From contig NZ_BMMW01000003.1 of the NCBI RefSeq assembly GCF_014646135.1, forward strand, positions 672,105-736,104: a DNA stretch of 64,000 nucleotides, read 5' to 3'. A model generated the notes under the pieces. It had not been told where the DNA came from, searched no databases, and saw nothing but the letters and a program-made list of their open reading frames with translations. Positions 1-9,342 of the stretch are shown here, one piece after another (position 1 is the stretch's first letter; each line of letters opens with the position of its first letter). The stretch is from Nocardia camponoti (GTDB taxonomy: Bacteria > Actinomycetota > Actinomycetes > Mycobacteriales > Mycobacteriaceae). The translations under genes were made by a program, and so were the position numbers.

Positions 1-978
1 CGGGCTGTCGGGGAACAGTCGAACAATCGAAACGCCAGGAACAGCCGCCAACCCATCACGCAACCGGTCGGCGAGGAACCGCTCGTGCGCGACCAACTCG
101 TCGGCATCAAACGAACTCAGCGCGGCACACGCGGCCGCGATCGCCGCCGCGCCCAACACATTTGGCGAGCCAGCTTCGTGTCGCTGCGGTGCCGGAGCCC
201 ACGAAACATCCGATACGGAAACCTCACGAACAGCCCCGCCTCCAGCTAAGTACGGCGCGGCCGAGTCCAACCAATCACGCCGTCCGACAAGCACTCCGGC
301 CCCAAACGGCGCGTACAGCTTGTGGCCGGAGAACGCGATGTAGTCAATACTGGTGTCGCGCAAGCTAATCCGACGGTGCGGAGCCAACTGGGCGGCATCG
401 ACCAAGATCCGCGCGCCACACAAATGCGCGACGGTGGCCAGGCGCTCAAGCGGCAACACCTCGCCGGTCACATTCGAAGCCCCGGTCACCGCGAGCAACG
501 CAGCGGGTCGCGCGCACAACTCAGCGACAACCCGGCCAATCGTTTCCTCGACCGTGTCCGCAGCCGCGACAACCCGACGACCCTTCGCCGCCCACGGCAG
601 GAAATTCGCGTGATGCTCAATGTCGAGCACCACCGTTTCCCCTGGTACACACCCTGCGAGCAGGTTCAGCGAGTCGGTGGTGTTGCGCGTGAAAACAACA
701 ACCTGGTCAGCGTCAGCATCGAGGAAACTAGCCACAGCCCCGCGCGACGCTTCGTAGCATTCGGTCGAGATCCGCGACGCGTACCCAGCCCCGCGATGCA
801 CGCTGGCGTAGTAGGGCAGCAGCTCAGCGATCCGGTCGGTGACCTGCGCTAATGCGGGTGCCGAAGCGGCGTAGTCGAAGTTGGCGTAGGTCGCGGTGCC
901 ACCTTGCACGAGCGGCACCTGCAGGTCGGCACCGGAAACGGTGGCCAAGGCACAGGTGGGGTCGATAACGGCAGTCAT
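1..978 (-). CDS. Class V aminotransferase / cysteine desulfurase-like protein (3' end outside window)
   Basis: This is a PLP-dependent fold-type I enzyme of the class V aminotransferase family. Exactly 326 codons lie in the window and the C-terminus runs off the left edge. Visible features are an N-terminal YANFDYAASAP segment, VVFTRNTTDSLNLL, the cofactor-binding Asp/Gln stretch LVDAAQLAPHR, and SGHKLYAPFGAG, whose lysine (about residue 220) should form the Schiff base with PLP. The ATG at 976-978 is the first start in the frame. The substrate cannot be told: the family includes cysteine desulfurases, isopenicillin epimerase-like proteins and unassigned aminotransferases. No sulfur-transfer partner (SufU, IscU) is nearby. 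It is transcribed away from the MarR gene at 1275. Confidence 0.85.
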   Translation of the reverse strand, partial: MTAVIDPTCALATVSGADLQVPLVQGGTATYANFDYAASAPALAQVTDRIAELLPYYASVHRGAGYASRISTECYEASRGAVASFLDADADQVVVFTRNTTDSLNLLAGCVPGETVVLDIEHHANFLPWAAKGRRVVAAADTVEETIGRVVAELCARPAALLAVTGASNVTGEVLPLERLATVAHLCGARILVDAAQLAPHRRISLRDTSIDYIAFSGHKLYAPFGAGVLVGRRDWLDSAAPYLAGGGAVREVSVSDVSWAPAPQRHEAGSPNVLGAAAIAAACAALSSFDADELVAHERFLADRLRDGLAAVPGVSIVRLFPDSP

Positions 979-1274
979 GAGAGGTATCCCGTCGGTTCAG
1001 GGACCCAAGCTAAGAAGGGTCCGCGCTTGCCGCGCCCACTGCGGACGCCAGCCTGGTCGTCACCCGGAGCACCCCACCGCGGAGGAGGGTTGCCGACCAG
1101 CTAGCCGGGGCTTATCGCTGGTACTCGTGACCTGTTTCGAGAGTGACAGATGCCCCCAAACTCTGTCAACCGCGACTTTCCGAGCAGTTGCCCCAAGATT
1201 GCCAACAGGCGCAACACGCCACAGTCGCAACCCTCAATGATTGAGTTCCCCCACTATCTGTTAGAGTCAGCCAA
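979..1274. promoter_or_regulatory. Divergent promoter region between aminotransferase and MarR genes
   Basis: This 296-base gap separates two divergently transcribed genes. On the plus strand TAGAGT at 1262-1267 lies 7 bases before the MarR ATG at 1275, the spacing expected of a -10 box for a leaderless transcript. Several short open frames cross the region but have no ribosome binding site or recognisable protein. I see no clear palindromic operator. Confidence 0.4.
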
Positions 1275-1700
1275 ATGTCATCGAGCTTGAGCGGCCCGCA
1301 GCGCTACCCCGTGTACGCGCTCGCTCGCCTCACCAAGGCGCTGCATGCCGAAATCGGCGTGCCATTGCGCGACCACTGGGTGCTTACCTTCGTCGCCGAT
1401 AACCCCGACCTCTCGCAAAAGAAGGTCGGCGAAACCCTCGGCATCGACCGCAGTGAGGTCGTCCGGGTGGTCGACGCGCTCGAAACCGCTGGTCTGGTGG
1501 AACGCACCCGCGACGGCAAAGATCGCCGCAAGTACCGCCTCACCATCACCGACGCCGGCCGCAAACAATGCAAACGCGTCGACAAGGTGATCGCCGAAGC
1601 CACCGATCGCGTCTTGGGCGACCTCGCCAAAGACGAGCGAGCCACGCTCAGTCGGCTCGTCACCAAAGCACTCCAAGGCGTCACCGAATCGCCGATCTGA
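1275..1700 (+). CDS. MarR family transcriptional regulator
   Basis: The product is a 141-residue winged-helix DNA-binding protein of typical MarR length. The helix-turn-helix is in the middle (LSQKKVGETLGIDRSEVVRV, about residues 56-75) and is followed by the wing KDRRKYRLTITDAG, where an Asp-Arg-Arg turn contacts DNA in the family. The start ATG has no ribosome binding site but sits 7 bases after TAGAGT, so the mRNA may be leaderless. The next gene on the same strand, the Pls-type synthetase, begins 148 bases downstream, so this regulator may control it or share its transcript. The ligand is unknown. Confidence 0.85.
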   Translation: MSSSLSGPQRYPVYALARLTKALHAEIGVPLRDHWVLTFVADNPDLSQKKVGETLGIDRSEVVRVVDALETAGLVERTRDGKDRRKYRLTITDAGRKQCKRVDKVIAEATDRVLGDLAKDERATLSRLVTKALQGVTESPI

Positions 1701-1848
1701 CCGGCCGAAACGGATACCACGCAACAGCAAGCGCGCCGAGTACCGTTGGCATTTGATGCTTCCGCACCGTTTGCCCTTCGGTAACCCGACTGTGAAAGAA
1801 CTAAACGACACCGATGGGGGTCACCCGATGAGAGGTGGACGCAGCGCA

Positions 1849-4800
1849 ATGCTCGAGCCACACCTGCCCGACTTGACCGGCAGCAATCCGCTGCTGCGCG
1901 CCGCGATGGCCGCGCCGGAACGCACGCTGGTCGACATCGTCACCGCAACCGCGATGGCCTTCCCCGACGCGCCCGCGATCGACGACGGCGAAACAGTCCT
2001 GACTTACCTTGAGCTCATCGCCGCCGTCGAGGCGCGCATGGCCGAGCTCGCTGACGCGGGCGTTCGCCCAGGTGATCGCGTTGGTGTGCGGATGCCGTCG
2101 GGTTCGGCCGCGCTCTACATCACGATTCTCGCTGTGCTCTATTCCGGCGCGGCGTATGTCCCCGTTGACGCCGACGACCCCGAGGAACGCGCCCGCCTGG
2201 TTTTCGGCGAAGCGCGCGTTTCGGCGATCGCGACCGGCGACGGAATCGAGTCGGCGACAACGGTTCCCGGCGAGCCGCATCACTGGAACACCCTCCCCTC
2301 CCCCGACGACGACGCGTGGATCATCTTCACCTCCGGCTCGACCGGCACCCCGAAAGGCGTCGCGGTCACGCACCACAACGCCGCCGCGTTCGTCGACGCC
2401 GAAACGCGACTCTTCTGCACCGACAAGCGAATTGGCCCCGGCGACCGCGTATTAGCCGGGCTCTCAGTAGCTTTCGACGCGTCATGCGAAGAGATGTGGC
2501 TCGCGTGGCGCAATGGCGCGTGCCTGGTCCCCGCCCCACGCGACCTCGTCCGCACCGGTGCCGACCTCGGCCCGTGGCTAATGCGACGCGGCATCAGTGT
2601 CGTTTCGACCGTCCCCACTCTCGCCGCGACATGGCCCGCTGAAGCCTTAGAGTCCGTGCGCCTCTTGATCTTTGGCGGCGAAGCAGTGCCACCAGAGCTG
2701 GCCGAACGCCTCACTGACGGCGAGCGCGAAGTCTGGAACACCTATGGCCCAACCGAAGCGACCGTCGTCGCATGCGCCGCCCAGCTCGACGGTAAGGGCC
2801 CCGTCCGCATCGGGCTACCGCTCGACGGCTGGGACCTGACTGTCGTTGACCCGCAAGGCAATCCGGTCCCCGAAGGCGAGACGGGCGAACTAGTGATCGG
2901 CGGCGTCGGCCTCGCTCGCTACCTTGACGCCGCGAAAGACGCCGAAAAGTACGCACCGCTTCCGTCGCTCGGGTGGGAACGCGCTTACCGCAGTGGCGAT
3001 TTGGTGCGCAACGACAGCGAAGGCCTGATCTTCCTCGGTCGCGCTGACGACCAGATCAAGATCGGCGGCCGACGGATCGAGCTCGGCGAAATCGACAACG
3101 CCCTGCAAAACCTTCCCGGCATCACCGGCGCGGCTGCCGCTATCCGAACAACCAAGGCGGGCAACAAGATTCTTGTCGGTTACCTCACCGGCGCGGCCTC
3201 CGACTTCGACGTGAAGGCTGCCCGCGCGATCCTCGCCGAGCAACTGCCCGCTCCGCTCGTCCCGCGACTCGCCGTCGTCGCCGACCTGCCGACCCGCACG
3301 TCAGGCAAGGTCGACCGCAACGCCCTGCCGTGGCCGCTGCCCAAAACCGAAGCCGACACCTCGCTGACCGGCACGGCCGCCTGGGTCGCGCACCAGTGGG
3401 ACGCGATCCTCGGCGCCGAAGTCACCAGCCCCGACGCCGATTTCTTCGATCTGGGCGGCGGTTCCCTTTCGGCGGCGCAGCTCGTCGGCGCGTTGCGCGA
3501 GCGATTCCCGCACGTCACCGTCGCGCAGCTGTACGAGCACCCGCGCCTTGGCGCGCTCGTCAGTTTCCTCGACGGCAGCGCGCCGGTCGCCGTTGCTGAC
3601 GTGCGCGAGGTCGTCCCGACGCCGCGTCGCGCTCAACTCGTTCAGGTGCTCGCGACGATCCCGCTCACCACCCTTACCGGCCTGCAATGGGTCACGTGGC
3701 TCGCCGTGGTTTCGGGCATCGCGGGCTGGTCGGGTTCGCTGCCGTGGCTGCCGCGCCTGTCGTGGTGGTGGATTTTGGTCGCGTTCATTCTGTTCATCTC
3801 GCCGATCGGTCGCATGAGTATTTGCGTCGCGGGCGCGCGTCTGTTGCTCGCCGGGCTCAAGCCCGGCACGTACCCGCGCGGGTCAGCGGTGCATCTGCGA
3901 CTGTGGGCAGCCGTGCGGCTTTCCGAAGCCAGCGGCGCGGAAAGTCTTTCTGGCGCACCGCTGATGGTCCCGTTTGCGCGTGCGTTGGGCGCGCGCATCG
4001 GCAAGGGTGTCGACCTGCATTCGCTGCCCCCGGTCACCGGCATGCTCGACCTGGGCGACGGCGCGAGCGTGGAACCCGAGGTCGACCTGTCGGGCTACTG
4101 GGTCGACGGCGACCTCGTCCACATCGGCGGCATCAGCATCGGCGAAGGCGCGGTGATCGGCGCGCGGTCAACCCTGTTGCCCGGCACCAAGATTGGTAAG
4201 CGCGCGGAGATCGCGGCAGGCTCGGCGGTGGCCGGCAAGGTCAAGGCTGAGCAGGAATGGGGCGGCTCGCCCGCGGTCAAGACGGGCAAAGCGCCACGTC
4301 GCTGGCCGTCGCATGAGCCCGAACGCGCGCGGCACTGGCTTGTTGTTTTCGCGCTGTCGTCGATGCTGCTCGCCGCGATGCCGGTGTTCGGTCTCGCCGT
4401 CGGCGGCACGTTCATCGCGTGGTGGATTCGCGAAGAGACGAGCATCGGTCAGGCAGCGTTGCGTGCGTTCGCGATCCTGCCGGTCGCGACGCTACTTTCG
4501 CTCGGCGTCTACGCCATCGCGACCGTGATCGCAGTTCGACTCCTCAGCATCGGCCTGCGCGAGGGCTACCACCCGGTCCGCAGCCGCACGGGCTGGCAGG
4601 TGTGGGCCACCGAACGCCTGCTCGACTCCGCGCGCACCTTCCTGTTCCCCCTGTACGCGAGCCTGCTCACGCCCGTCTGGCTGCGACTGCTTGGCGCGCG
4701 GATCGGCAAGAACGTCGAAGCGTCGACCGTGCTGCTCCTTCCGAAATTCACCGTTGTCGCCGACGGCGCCTTCCTCGCCGACGACACCATGATCGGCAGT

Positions 4801-5763
4801 TACGAACTTGGCGGCGGCTGGCTGCGCATCGGTGAGGCAAAGGTCGGCAAACGCGCGTTCCTCGGCAACTCAGGCATGACCGCGCCGGGGCGTCGAGTGC
4901 CGAAAAATGGCTTGGTAGCGGTCCTTTCGGCTGCGCCTAGCAAGGCGAAGGCGGGGTCGTCGTGGCTGGGTAGCCCGCCGGTGCGGTTGCGTCGCGCTGC
5001 CGAATCTTCCGATACCTCAAGGACTTTCAATCCGCCGCTGAAGTTGAAGTTGGCGCGTGCGATCGTCGAAACGTGCCGGCTGATCCCGGTGATGGTCACG
5101 TTCGCGATCGGGCTTGGTGTTTTGTTCGCGCTCGCGTTTGTGGCGGAACAGACGAATTACCTTGTCGCCGCGCTGGTTTCGGGTCTCGTATTGATGGTCG
5201 CCGGTGCCGTCGCAGGCGCGATCGCCGTTGCCGCGAAGTGGGCGCTTGTCGGTCGTATTCGCGCTGTTGAACACCCGCTGTGGAGTTCGTTCGTGTGGCG
5301 CAACGAGGTGTCGGACGCCTTCGTCGAGACCGTTGCCGCGCCGTGGTTCGCCCGTGCCGCAACTGGTACGCCCGTCATGAATCTGTGGCTTCGCGGACTC
5401 GGTGCCAAGATCGGCCGCGGGGTATGGTGCGAGTCCTATTGGCTTCCGGAGGCAGACCTGGTGACACTCGGTGACGGCGCGACGGTCGAACGTGGCTGCG
5501 TTGTGCAAACGCATCTTTTCCACGATCGCATCATGGCGATGGACACGGTGACTCTCGGCGCTGGCGCGACCCTCGGGCCGCATTGCGTCGCCCTTCCCGC
5601 CGCCCAAATCGGCGCGGGCGCGACCATCGGACCGGCTTCGCTCGTGATGCGTGGCGACGTCGTTCCGCCGTGGACGCGCTGGTGGGGCAACCCGATCGCG
5701 CCGTGGACCTCGGCGACCGACCCCGTCGCAACCCATGAGTCGAGGCAGTCCGGGGTCGCCTGA
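1849..5763 (+). CDS. Pls/PosA-family non-ribosomal peptide synthetase (cationic homopoly-amino acid synthetase-like)
   Basis: This membrane-anchored single-module synthetase of about 1304 residues matches the architecture and length of epsilon-poly-L-lysine synthetase. Order: an adenylation domain with FTSGSTGTPKG (about 160), NTYGPTEA (about 296), GRADDQIKIGGRR (about 396) and the core lysine in TSGKVDRN (about 484); a carrier domain with FFDLGGGSLSA (about 532); then a C-terminal half with about six hydrophobic segments separating three related domains that contain hexapeptide-repeat (left-handed beta helix) stretches. There is no condensation or thioesterase domain, as in Pls. The pocket residues I read are D-A-E-T-I-G-T-V-V-K, close to the lysine code I recall for bacitracin synthetase. 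AGAGGTGG lies 10 bases before the ATG at 1849. ATG 1828, also preceded by GGGGG, and TTG 1753 are alternatives. The gene overlaps the M1 peptidase by one base (TGATG). Confidence 0.85.
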   Translation: MLEPHLPDLTGSNPLLRAAMAAPERTLVDIVTATAMAFPDAPAIDDGETVLTYLELIAAVEARMAELADAGVRPGDRVGVRMPSGSAALYITILAVLYSGAAYVPVDADDPEERARLVFGEARVSAIATGDGIESATTVPGEPHHWNTLPSPDDDAWIIFTSGSTGTPKGVAVTHHNAAAFVDAETRLFCTDKRIGPGDRVLAGLSVAFDASCEEMWLAWRNGACLVPAPRDLVRTGADLGPWLMRRGISVVSTVPTLAATWPAEALESVRLLIFGGEAVPPELAERLTDGEREVWNTYGPTEATVVACAAQLDGKGPVRIGLPLDGWDLTVVDPQGNPVPEGETGELVIGGVGLARYLDAAKDAEKYAPLPSLGWERAYRSGDLVRNDSEGLIFLGRADDQIKIGGRRIELGEIDNALQNLPGITGAAAAIRTTKAGNKILVGYLTGAASDFDVKAARAILAEQLPAPLVPRLAVVADLPTRTSGKVDRNALPWPLPKTEADTSLTGTAAWVAHQWDAILGAEVTSPDADFFDLGGGSLSAAQLVGALRERFPHVTVAQLYEHPRLGALVSFLDGSAPVAVADVREVVPTPRRAQLVQVLATIPLTTLTGLQWVTWLAVVSGIAGWSGSLPWLPRLSWWWILVAFILFISPIGRMSICVAGARLLLAGLKPGTYPRGSAVHLRLWAAVRLSEASGAESLSGAPLMVPFARALGARIGKGVDLHSLPPVTGMLDLGDGASVEPEVDLSGYWVDGDLVHIGGISIGEGAVIGARSTLLPGTKIGKRAEIAAGSAVAGKVKAEQEWGGSPAVKTGKAPRRWPSHEPERARHWLVVFALSSMLLAAMPVFGLAVGGTFIAWWIREETSIGQAALRAFAILPVATLLSLGVYAIATVIAVRLLSIGLREGYHPVRSRTGWQVWATERLLDSARTFLFPLYASLLTPVWLRLLGARIGKNVEASTVLLLPKFTVVADGAFLADDTMIGSYELGGGWLRIGEAKVGKRAFLGNSGMTAPGRRVPKNGLVAVLSAAPSKAKAGSSWLGSPPVRLRRAAESSDTSRTFNPPLKLKLARAIVETCRLIPVMVTFAIGLGVLFALAFVAEQTNYLVAALVSGLVLMVAGAVAGAIAVAAKWALVGRIRAVEHPLWSSFVWRNEVSDAFVETVAAPWFARAATGTPVMNLWLRGLGAKIGRGVWCESYWLPEADLVTLGDGATVERGCVVQTHLFHDRIMAMDTVTLGAGATLGPHCVALPAAQIGAGATIGPASLVMRGDVVPPWTRWWGNPIAPWTSATDPVATHESRQSGVA

Positions 5764-7100
5764 TGCCACAGACCGTCAACACGACCCCGATCGACCCGTA
5801 CCTGCCGCAAAACGGCAATCGGGGCTATCGCGTCTCGCGCTATGAACTCGACATCACCTACCGGCCAGCGAGCAACCGGCTTTCCGGTCGCGCAGTGATC
5901 ATCGCCGTCACAACGGGCGTCCAGCCGCGCTACAGCCTCGACCTTTCTCCTTCGCTTTCGGTGTCGAAGGTGCTGGTCAACGGGTCAAAGGCAGCGAAGT
6001 TCACCCATTCGAACGGCAAGCTCACCGTCACGCCGCAGCACAAGATTCCGGCGGGTGGCGTCCTTGAGATCACCGTCGTTTACGCCGGAACGCCGCGACC
6101 GGTGCGTGGGCCGTGGGGTGAGGTCGGCTGGGAAGAACTCACCGAGGGCGCGCTTGTCGCGAGTCAGCCGAACGGTGCCGCGTCGTGGTTCCCGTGCGAC
6201 GATCACCCGAGTTCCAAAGCGACATACCGCATTTCGATCACCACTGATACCCCGTTCTTCGCGCTCGCCAACGGCAAGCTGCTGCGCAAGCAGGCGAAGG
6301 CGAGCCAGACGACGTGGGAATACGAGATGTCGGCGCCGATGGCCGCCTACTTGGCGACCGTCCAGATCGGCAACTACCGCAAGTATCGCGTCGGCACCGT
6401 TGGCGAGCCCGTGCCGATGGACGCGGTGCTCCCGCCCCGGTTGCGCGCCGAGTTCGAGCACGACTTCGCCCGACAGCCCGAAATGATGGCGCTGTTCACC
6501 GAGAAGTTCGGGCCGTACCCGTTCGACAGCTACACCGTCGTCGTCACCGATGACGAGCTCGACATCCCGATCGAAGCCCAGGGCATTTCGATTTTCGGCG
6601 CGAACCACTGCGACGGGCGTCGCGGTTCCGAACGCCTGGTCGCGCACGAACTCGCGCATCAGTGGTTCGGCAACAGCCTCACCCTCGGCCAGTGGCGTGA
6701 CATCTGGCTGCACGAAGGCTTCGCCTGTTATGCGGAATGGTTGTGGTCGGAAGCGTCAGGCGGCCCGACCGCCGACCAGCTCGCGCGGGCAGCGCGCACG
6801 AATTTGGCGCGGCAGCCGCAAGACATCATCGTCGGCGATCCGGGTCCGCAAGACATGTTCGACGATCGCGTCTACAAGCGCGGCGCGCTCACCCTGCACG
6901 CGTTGCGTCTTGAACTGCGCGACAAGATGTTTTTCGACCTTGTTCGCGAGTGGACAAGCCGGTACCGGCATGGTTCGGTGACCACCGAGGACTTCGTCGA
7001 TTTGGCTGGTCACTACACGTTCACGCCGTTGCGCGGGTTGTTCGCCGCCTGGTTGGGCACCAAGCCGCTGCCGCAGTTACCGCCGGTTGGTGGCGGTTAG
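5763..7100 (+). CDS. M1 family zinc aminopeptidase (short form)
   Basis: The product is a 445-residue metallopeptidase with the zinc site HELAHQWFGN (about residues 294-303) and the second glutamate in WLHEGFACYAEW. The usual GAMEN exopeptidase motif is replaced by IEAQGISIFG, as I recall for short actinobacterial members. The protein ends after the catalytic domain, so the large helical C-terminal domain of PepN is absent. No signal peptide is seen, so it should be cytoplasmic or loosely membrane-associated. Its start overlaps the stop of the Pls-type gene, so the two are translationally coupled. A zinc aminopeptidase next to a poly-lysine-type synthetase suggests polymer trimming or self-protection; polymer-degrading zinc aminopeptidases are known from epsilon-poly-lysine producers. 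The pairing is observed; the job is inferred. Confidence 0.85.
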   Translation: MPQTVNTTPIDPYLPQNGNRGYRVSRYELDITYRPASNRLSGRAVIIAVTTGVQPRYSLDLSPSLSVSKVLVNGSKAAKFTHSNGKLTVTPQHKIPAGGVLEITVVYAGTPRPVRGPWGEVGWEELTEGALVASQPNGAASWFPCDDHPSSKATYRISITTDTPFFALANGKLLRKQAKASQTTWEYEMSAPMAAYLATVQIGNYRKYRVGTVGEPVPMDAVLPPRLRAEFEHDFARQPEMMALFTEKFGPYPFDSYTVVVTDDELDIPIEAQGISIFGANHCDGRRGSERLVAHELAHQWFGNSLTLGQWRDIWLHEGFACYAEWLWSEASGGPTADQLARAARTNLARQPQDIIVGDPGPQDMFDDRVYKRGALTLHALRLELRDKMFFDLVREWTSRYRHGSVTTEDFVDLAGHYTFTPLRGLFAAWLGTKPLPQLPPVGGG

Positions 7101-7537
7101 ACGGGCGTGATCCACGTCCCCCACGGGGTGTTGCGCAGGACCGTGTAGACGGTGAGCAGCGCGAAGAACCCCCACACGACCGCAGGATGCAAGCGGGGTA
7201 ATCGCCACTTCTGCCCGTGTCGCGCGCGCAAGAACCAGTCGGTGACCCACACCGCGAACGCGACGGTGAGCGGGATGGCGAGGATATTGCTGTGCAGCGA
7301 GTCGATGAGATGACCGTTGGTCAGATTGTGCATCGCGCGCATGCCGCCGCACCCGGGGCAATACAGCCCGAACAGGCCATATACCGGGCAGATGCCGTAC
7401 GAACCTTCGACGTGTGGGTCGCGCACGTGCAGCAAAACGAGTGCGCCAACGCCGAGACCCGCGGCGATCGTCGGGCCGCTAAAGCGTCGCCACGCGGGCA
7501 ACGGCTCGGCTGGCCGCAGGTCGGCAGAGGTATCCAC
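7097..7537 (-). CDS. DUF2752 membrane protein
   Basis: This small integral membrane protein of about 146 residues carries the DUF2752 signature GLYCPGCGGMRA, preceded by CPVYGLFG. Three to four hydrophobic segments are visible. The function of the family is unknown; the CxxCGG motif suggests metal binding or redox chemistry at the membrane. I prefer the GTG at 7537 to the one at 7543 because TAACGT (7545-7550, read on the minus strand) ends 7 bases before it, the spacing seen at other leaderless genes here. Its 3' end overlaps that of the M1 peptidase by four bases, tail to tail. Confidence 0.8.
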   Translation of the reverse strand: MDTSADLRPAEPLPAWRRFSGPTIAAGLGVGALVLLHVRDPHVEGSYGICPVYGLFGLYCPGCGGMRAMHNLTNGHLIDSLHSNILAIPLTVAFAVWVTDWFLRARHGQKWRLPRLHPAVVWGFFALLTVYTVLRNTPWGTWITPV

Positions 7538-7745
7538 GTTCACTACGTTAGCGCCGCTGGTTCGCGTTAGCTAGCGGCCAAATCGATATCTGGCAAGCGG
7601 TAATCATCTGTGCGAGAGAGACGATTTCACTAGATGAGCGGCCCGGGTGATGTGGACAACAACAACTGGGACACTGTGACTCGCTAACACTAGCTAGCGC
7701 GGAGTTCGCGCGGTACCGTGGCCTACGACACAAAGGAGTGCCGTG

Positions 7746-8774
7746 ATGTTTGCCTTGTCCCACGCGACCCGTAACCAGCTGCGTAATCGCACTTTCGCGA
7801 CCGCCAAGCTGAACACGCCGTCGCAGCCTGCCGCAGCGAAAACCGTACGCACCGACGACGGTGCCGATCTCCGAGTTCACGTTTACGGCAAGGAATCGGC
7901 CCCCACGCTGGTCCTCATCCACGGGTGGGCATGCAGCATCGAATACTGGCACCCGCAGATCCGCGAGTTCGCCGACGACTACCGCGTCGTCGCCTACGAC
8001 CAGCGCGGCCACGGCGAATCGACCCTCGGCAGCACCGCCCCGAGCGAGCACACTCTTGCCAGCGACCTCGTCGCCGTCCTCGACGCAACGCTGCAACCTG
8101 GCGAAAAAGCCGTGATCGCGGGCCACAGCATGGGCGGCCTGACCATCCAGGCATGGGCCAAGCACTACCCGGCCCAGGTCGGTGAGCGTGCGTCGGCCGT
8201 GTTGCTCGCCAACACCGCCAACGCCGACATCCGCTGGGAAACCGACCTCGCGCCGGTGCTGAACAAGCAGCTCACCATCGGTAAGTACGCGGTGACCGTC
8301 GGTGGCGTTCCGGTGCGGATGCCGCAACCGGTCAGCGAGTCGCTGCTGTTCGCGCCGCTGCCCATCCCCGCGGGCTGGCTCACCGAGCAGATCATGCGCT
8401 ACCGCGTGCTCACCCCCGACGCCACCGACGACGAGGTCAACTTCGCGATCGGCATCATCCGCTCTTGTCGCCCGCTGGCCCGTGGCCGTCACGCCGCCGC
8501 GATGGCCGACATGGACCTCAGCGAAGGCACCGCCAACCTGAACGTGCCAACCACGGTGATCGCGAGCGCGGGCGATCGCCTGCTCCCCCAACGCCTTTCG
8601 CGCCCTTTGGTAGATACGCTGCGCCGCACCGGCAACTTGGCCGACTTCCACATCCTGCCCCACGGCCACCTGAGCAACGTCGAAGATACGACCGCGTTCA
8701 ACTCAGTACTGCGCCATATCGCTCACACCGCAACAGTCTCTCGGGCCACCCGCCGCAACGTCGCCGCACTCTGA
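7746..8774 (+). CDS. Alpha/beta hydrolase
   Basis: The product is a 342-residue alpha/beta-hydrolase fold enzyme. The oxyanion-hole segment is LVLIHGWACS, the nucleophile elbow is AGHSMGG with a serine nucleophile, the acid lies in IASAGDRLLP, and the histidine is in LPHGHLSNVED. AAGGAG at 7732-7737 precedes ATG 7746 by 8 bases; a GTG at 7743 is the alternative start. There is no signal peptide, though the N-terminal 35 residues are basic. Family members include esterases, lipases and haloperoxidase-like hydrolases, and nothing in the sequence chooses among them. It is monocistronic between the DUF2752 gene and a convergent MarR gene. Confidence 0.85.
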   Translation: MFALSHATRNQLRNRTFATAKLNTPSQPAAAKTVRTDDGADLRVHVYGKESAPTLVLIHGWACSIEYWHPQIREFADDYRVVAYDQRGHGESTLGSTAPSEHTLASDLVAVLDATLQPGEKAVIAGHSMGGLTIQAWAKHYPAQVGERASAVLLANTANADIRWETDLAPVLNKQLTIGKYAVTVGGVPVRMPQPVSESLLFAPLPIPAGWLTEQIMRYRVLTPDATDDEVNFAIGIIRSCRPLARGRHAAAMADMDLSEGTANLNVPTTVIASAGDRLLPQRLSRPLVDTLRRTGNLADFHILPHGHLSNVEDTTAFNSVLRHIAHTATVSRATRRNVAAL

Positions 8775-8831
8775 CCCGAGTCGGATCTCCCGGACGGTCA
8801 ACGGCGACCGATCCGGGAGGGTCTTGAATCT

Positions 8832-9281
8832 CTACAACTTCGCCGGATCGCTGTCGGCAAGGCGCACCCGGTCGAGCACGGCGTCAAGGGCGTCGGTAAG
8901 CCGCTTACGTTCGGCCGATGCGACCGTAAGCCCGCTTTGCTCGATCGCGCGCGTCATCACCTCGTAGGTGAGCGTGCCCCGTCGAGTTGGGTAGACGAGT
9001 ACGCGCCGTCGGTCTTCGTCGTCGACTTTGCGCAGGACCAGATTGTCGTTGATCATCGCGTCGACCAGCCGCGTGAGCGTGGCGCCCGTGAGCAGCGTCG
9101 AGTCCCCAAGCTGCGACATTGAGCGGCCAACTCCGTCGGAGAGGGCCGCGAGCACGTGGAATCGCGCGATTGACGCTTCCCCAACCGATCGCGCGAGGGA
9201 TCGATCTAGCTCCTGCGATACCTGCCGCAGTGATCGCGCCAACTCAGCGAGCGCGGCTGGTCCGGTACTACTATCGTCCAC
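8832..9281 (-). CDS. MarR family transcriptional regulator, probable regulator of the amide cluster
   Basis: This 149-residue MarR-type winged-helix protein has its helix-turn-helix around SMSQLGDSTLLTGATLTRLV and a wing with DDEDRRRVLVYPTRRG, where the DRRR turn is typical. The start is chosen as GTG 9281 because TATAGT (9289-9294 on the minus strand) lies exactly 7 bases upstream, indicating a leaderless transcript. An ATG at 9314 in the same frame would leave only 28 bases for two divergent promoters. It is divergent from the AmiC-like gene at 9343, so it probably controls that gene and perhaps the downstream amide genes. The ligand is unknown. Confidence 0.8.
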   Translation of the reverse strand: MDDSSTGPAALAELARSLRQVSQELDRSLARSVGEASIARFHVLAALSDGVGRSMSQLGDSTLLTGATLTRLVDAMINDNLVLRKVDDEDRRRVLVYPTRRGTLTYEVMTRAIEQSGLTVASAERKRLTDALDAVLDRVRLADSDPAKL

Positions 9282-9312
9282 AACGCCAACTATATACAAA
9301 GCCGTATGGGGC

Positions 9313-9330
9313 ATATTCGAATGAAAATAT
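9313..9330. promoter_or_regulatory. Candidate MarR operator
   Basis: The inverted repeat ATATT-N8-AATAT spans 9313-9330 in the 61-base gap between the divergent MarR and AmiC-like genes, with an inner ATTCGAAT palindrome (9315-9322). The size and position suit a MarR dimer site, but this is inference from symmetry only. Confidence 0.35.
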
Positions 9331-9342
9331 CGGTGGTGACTT

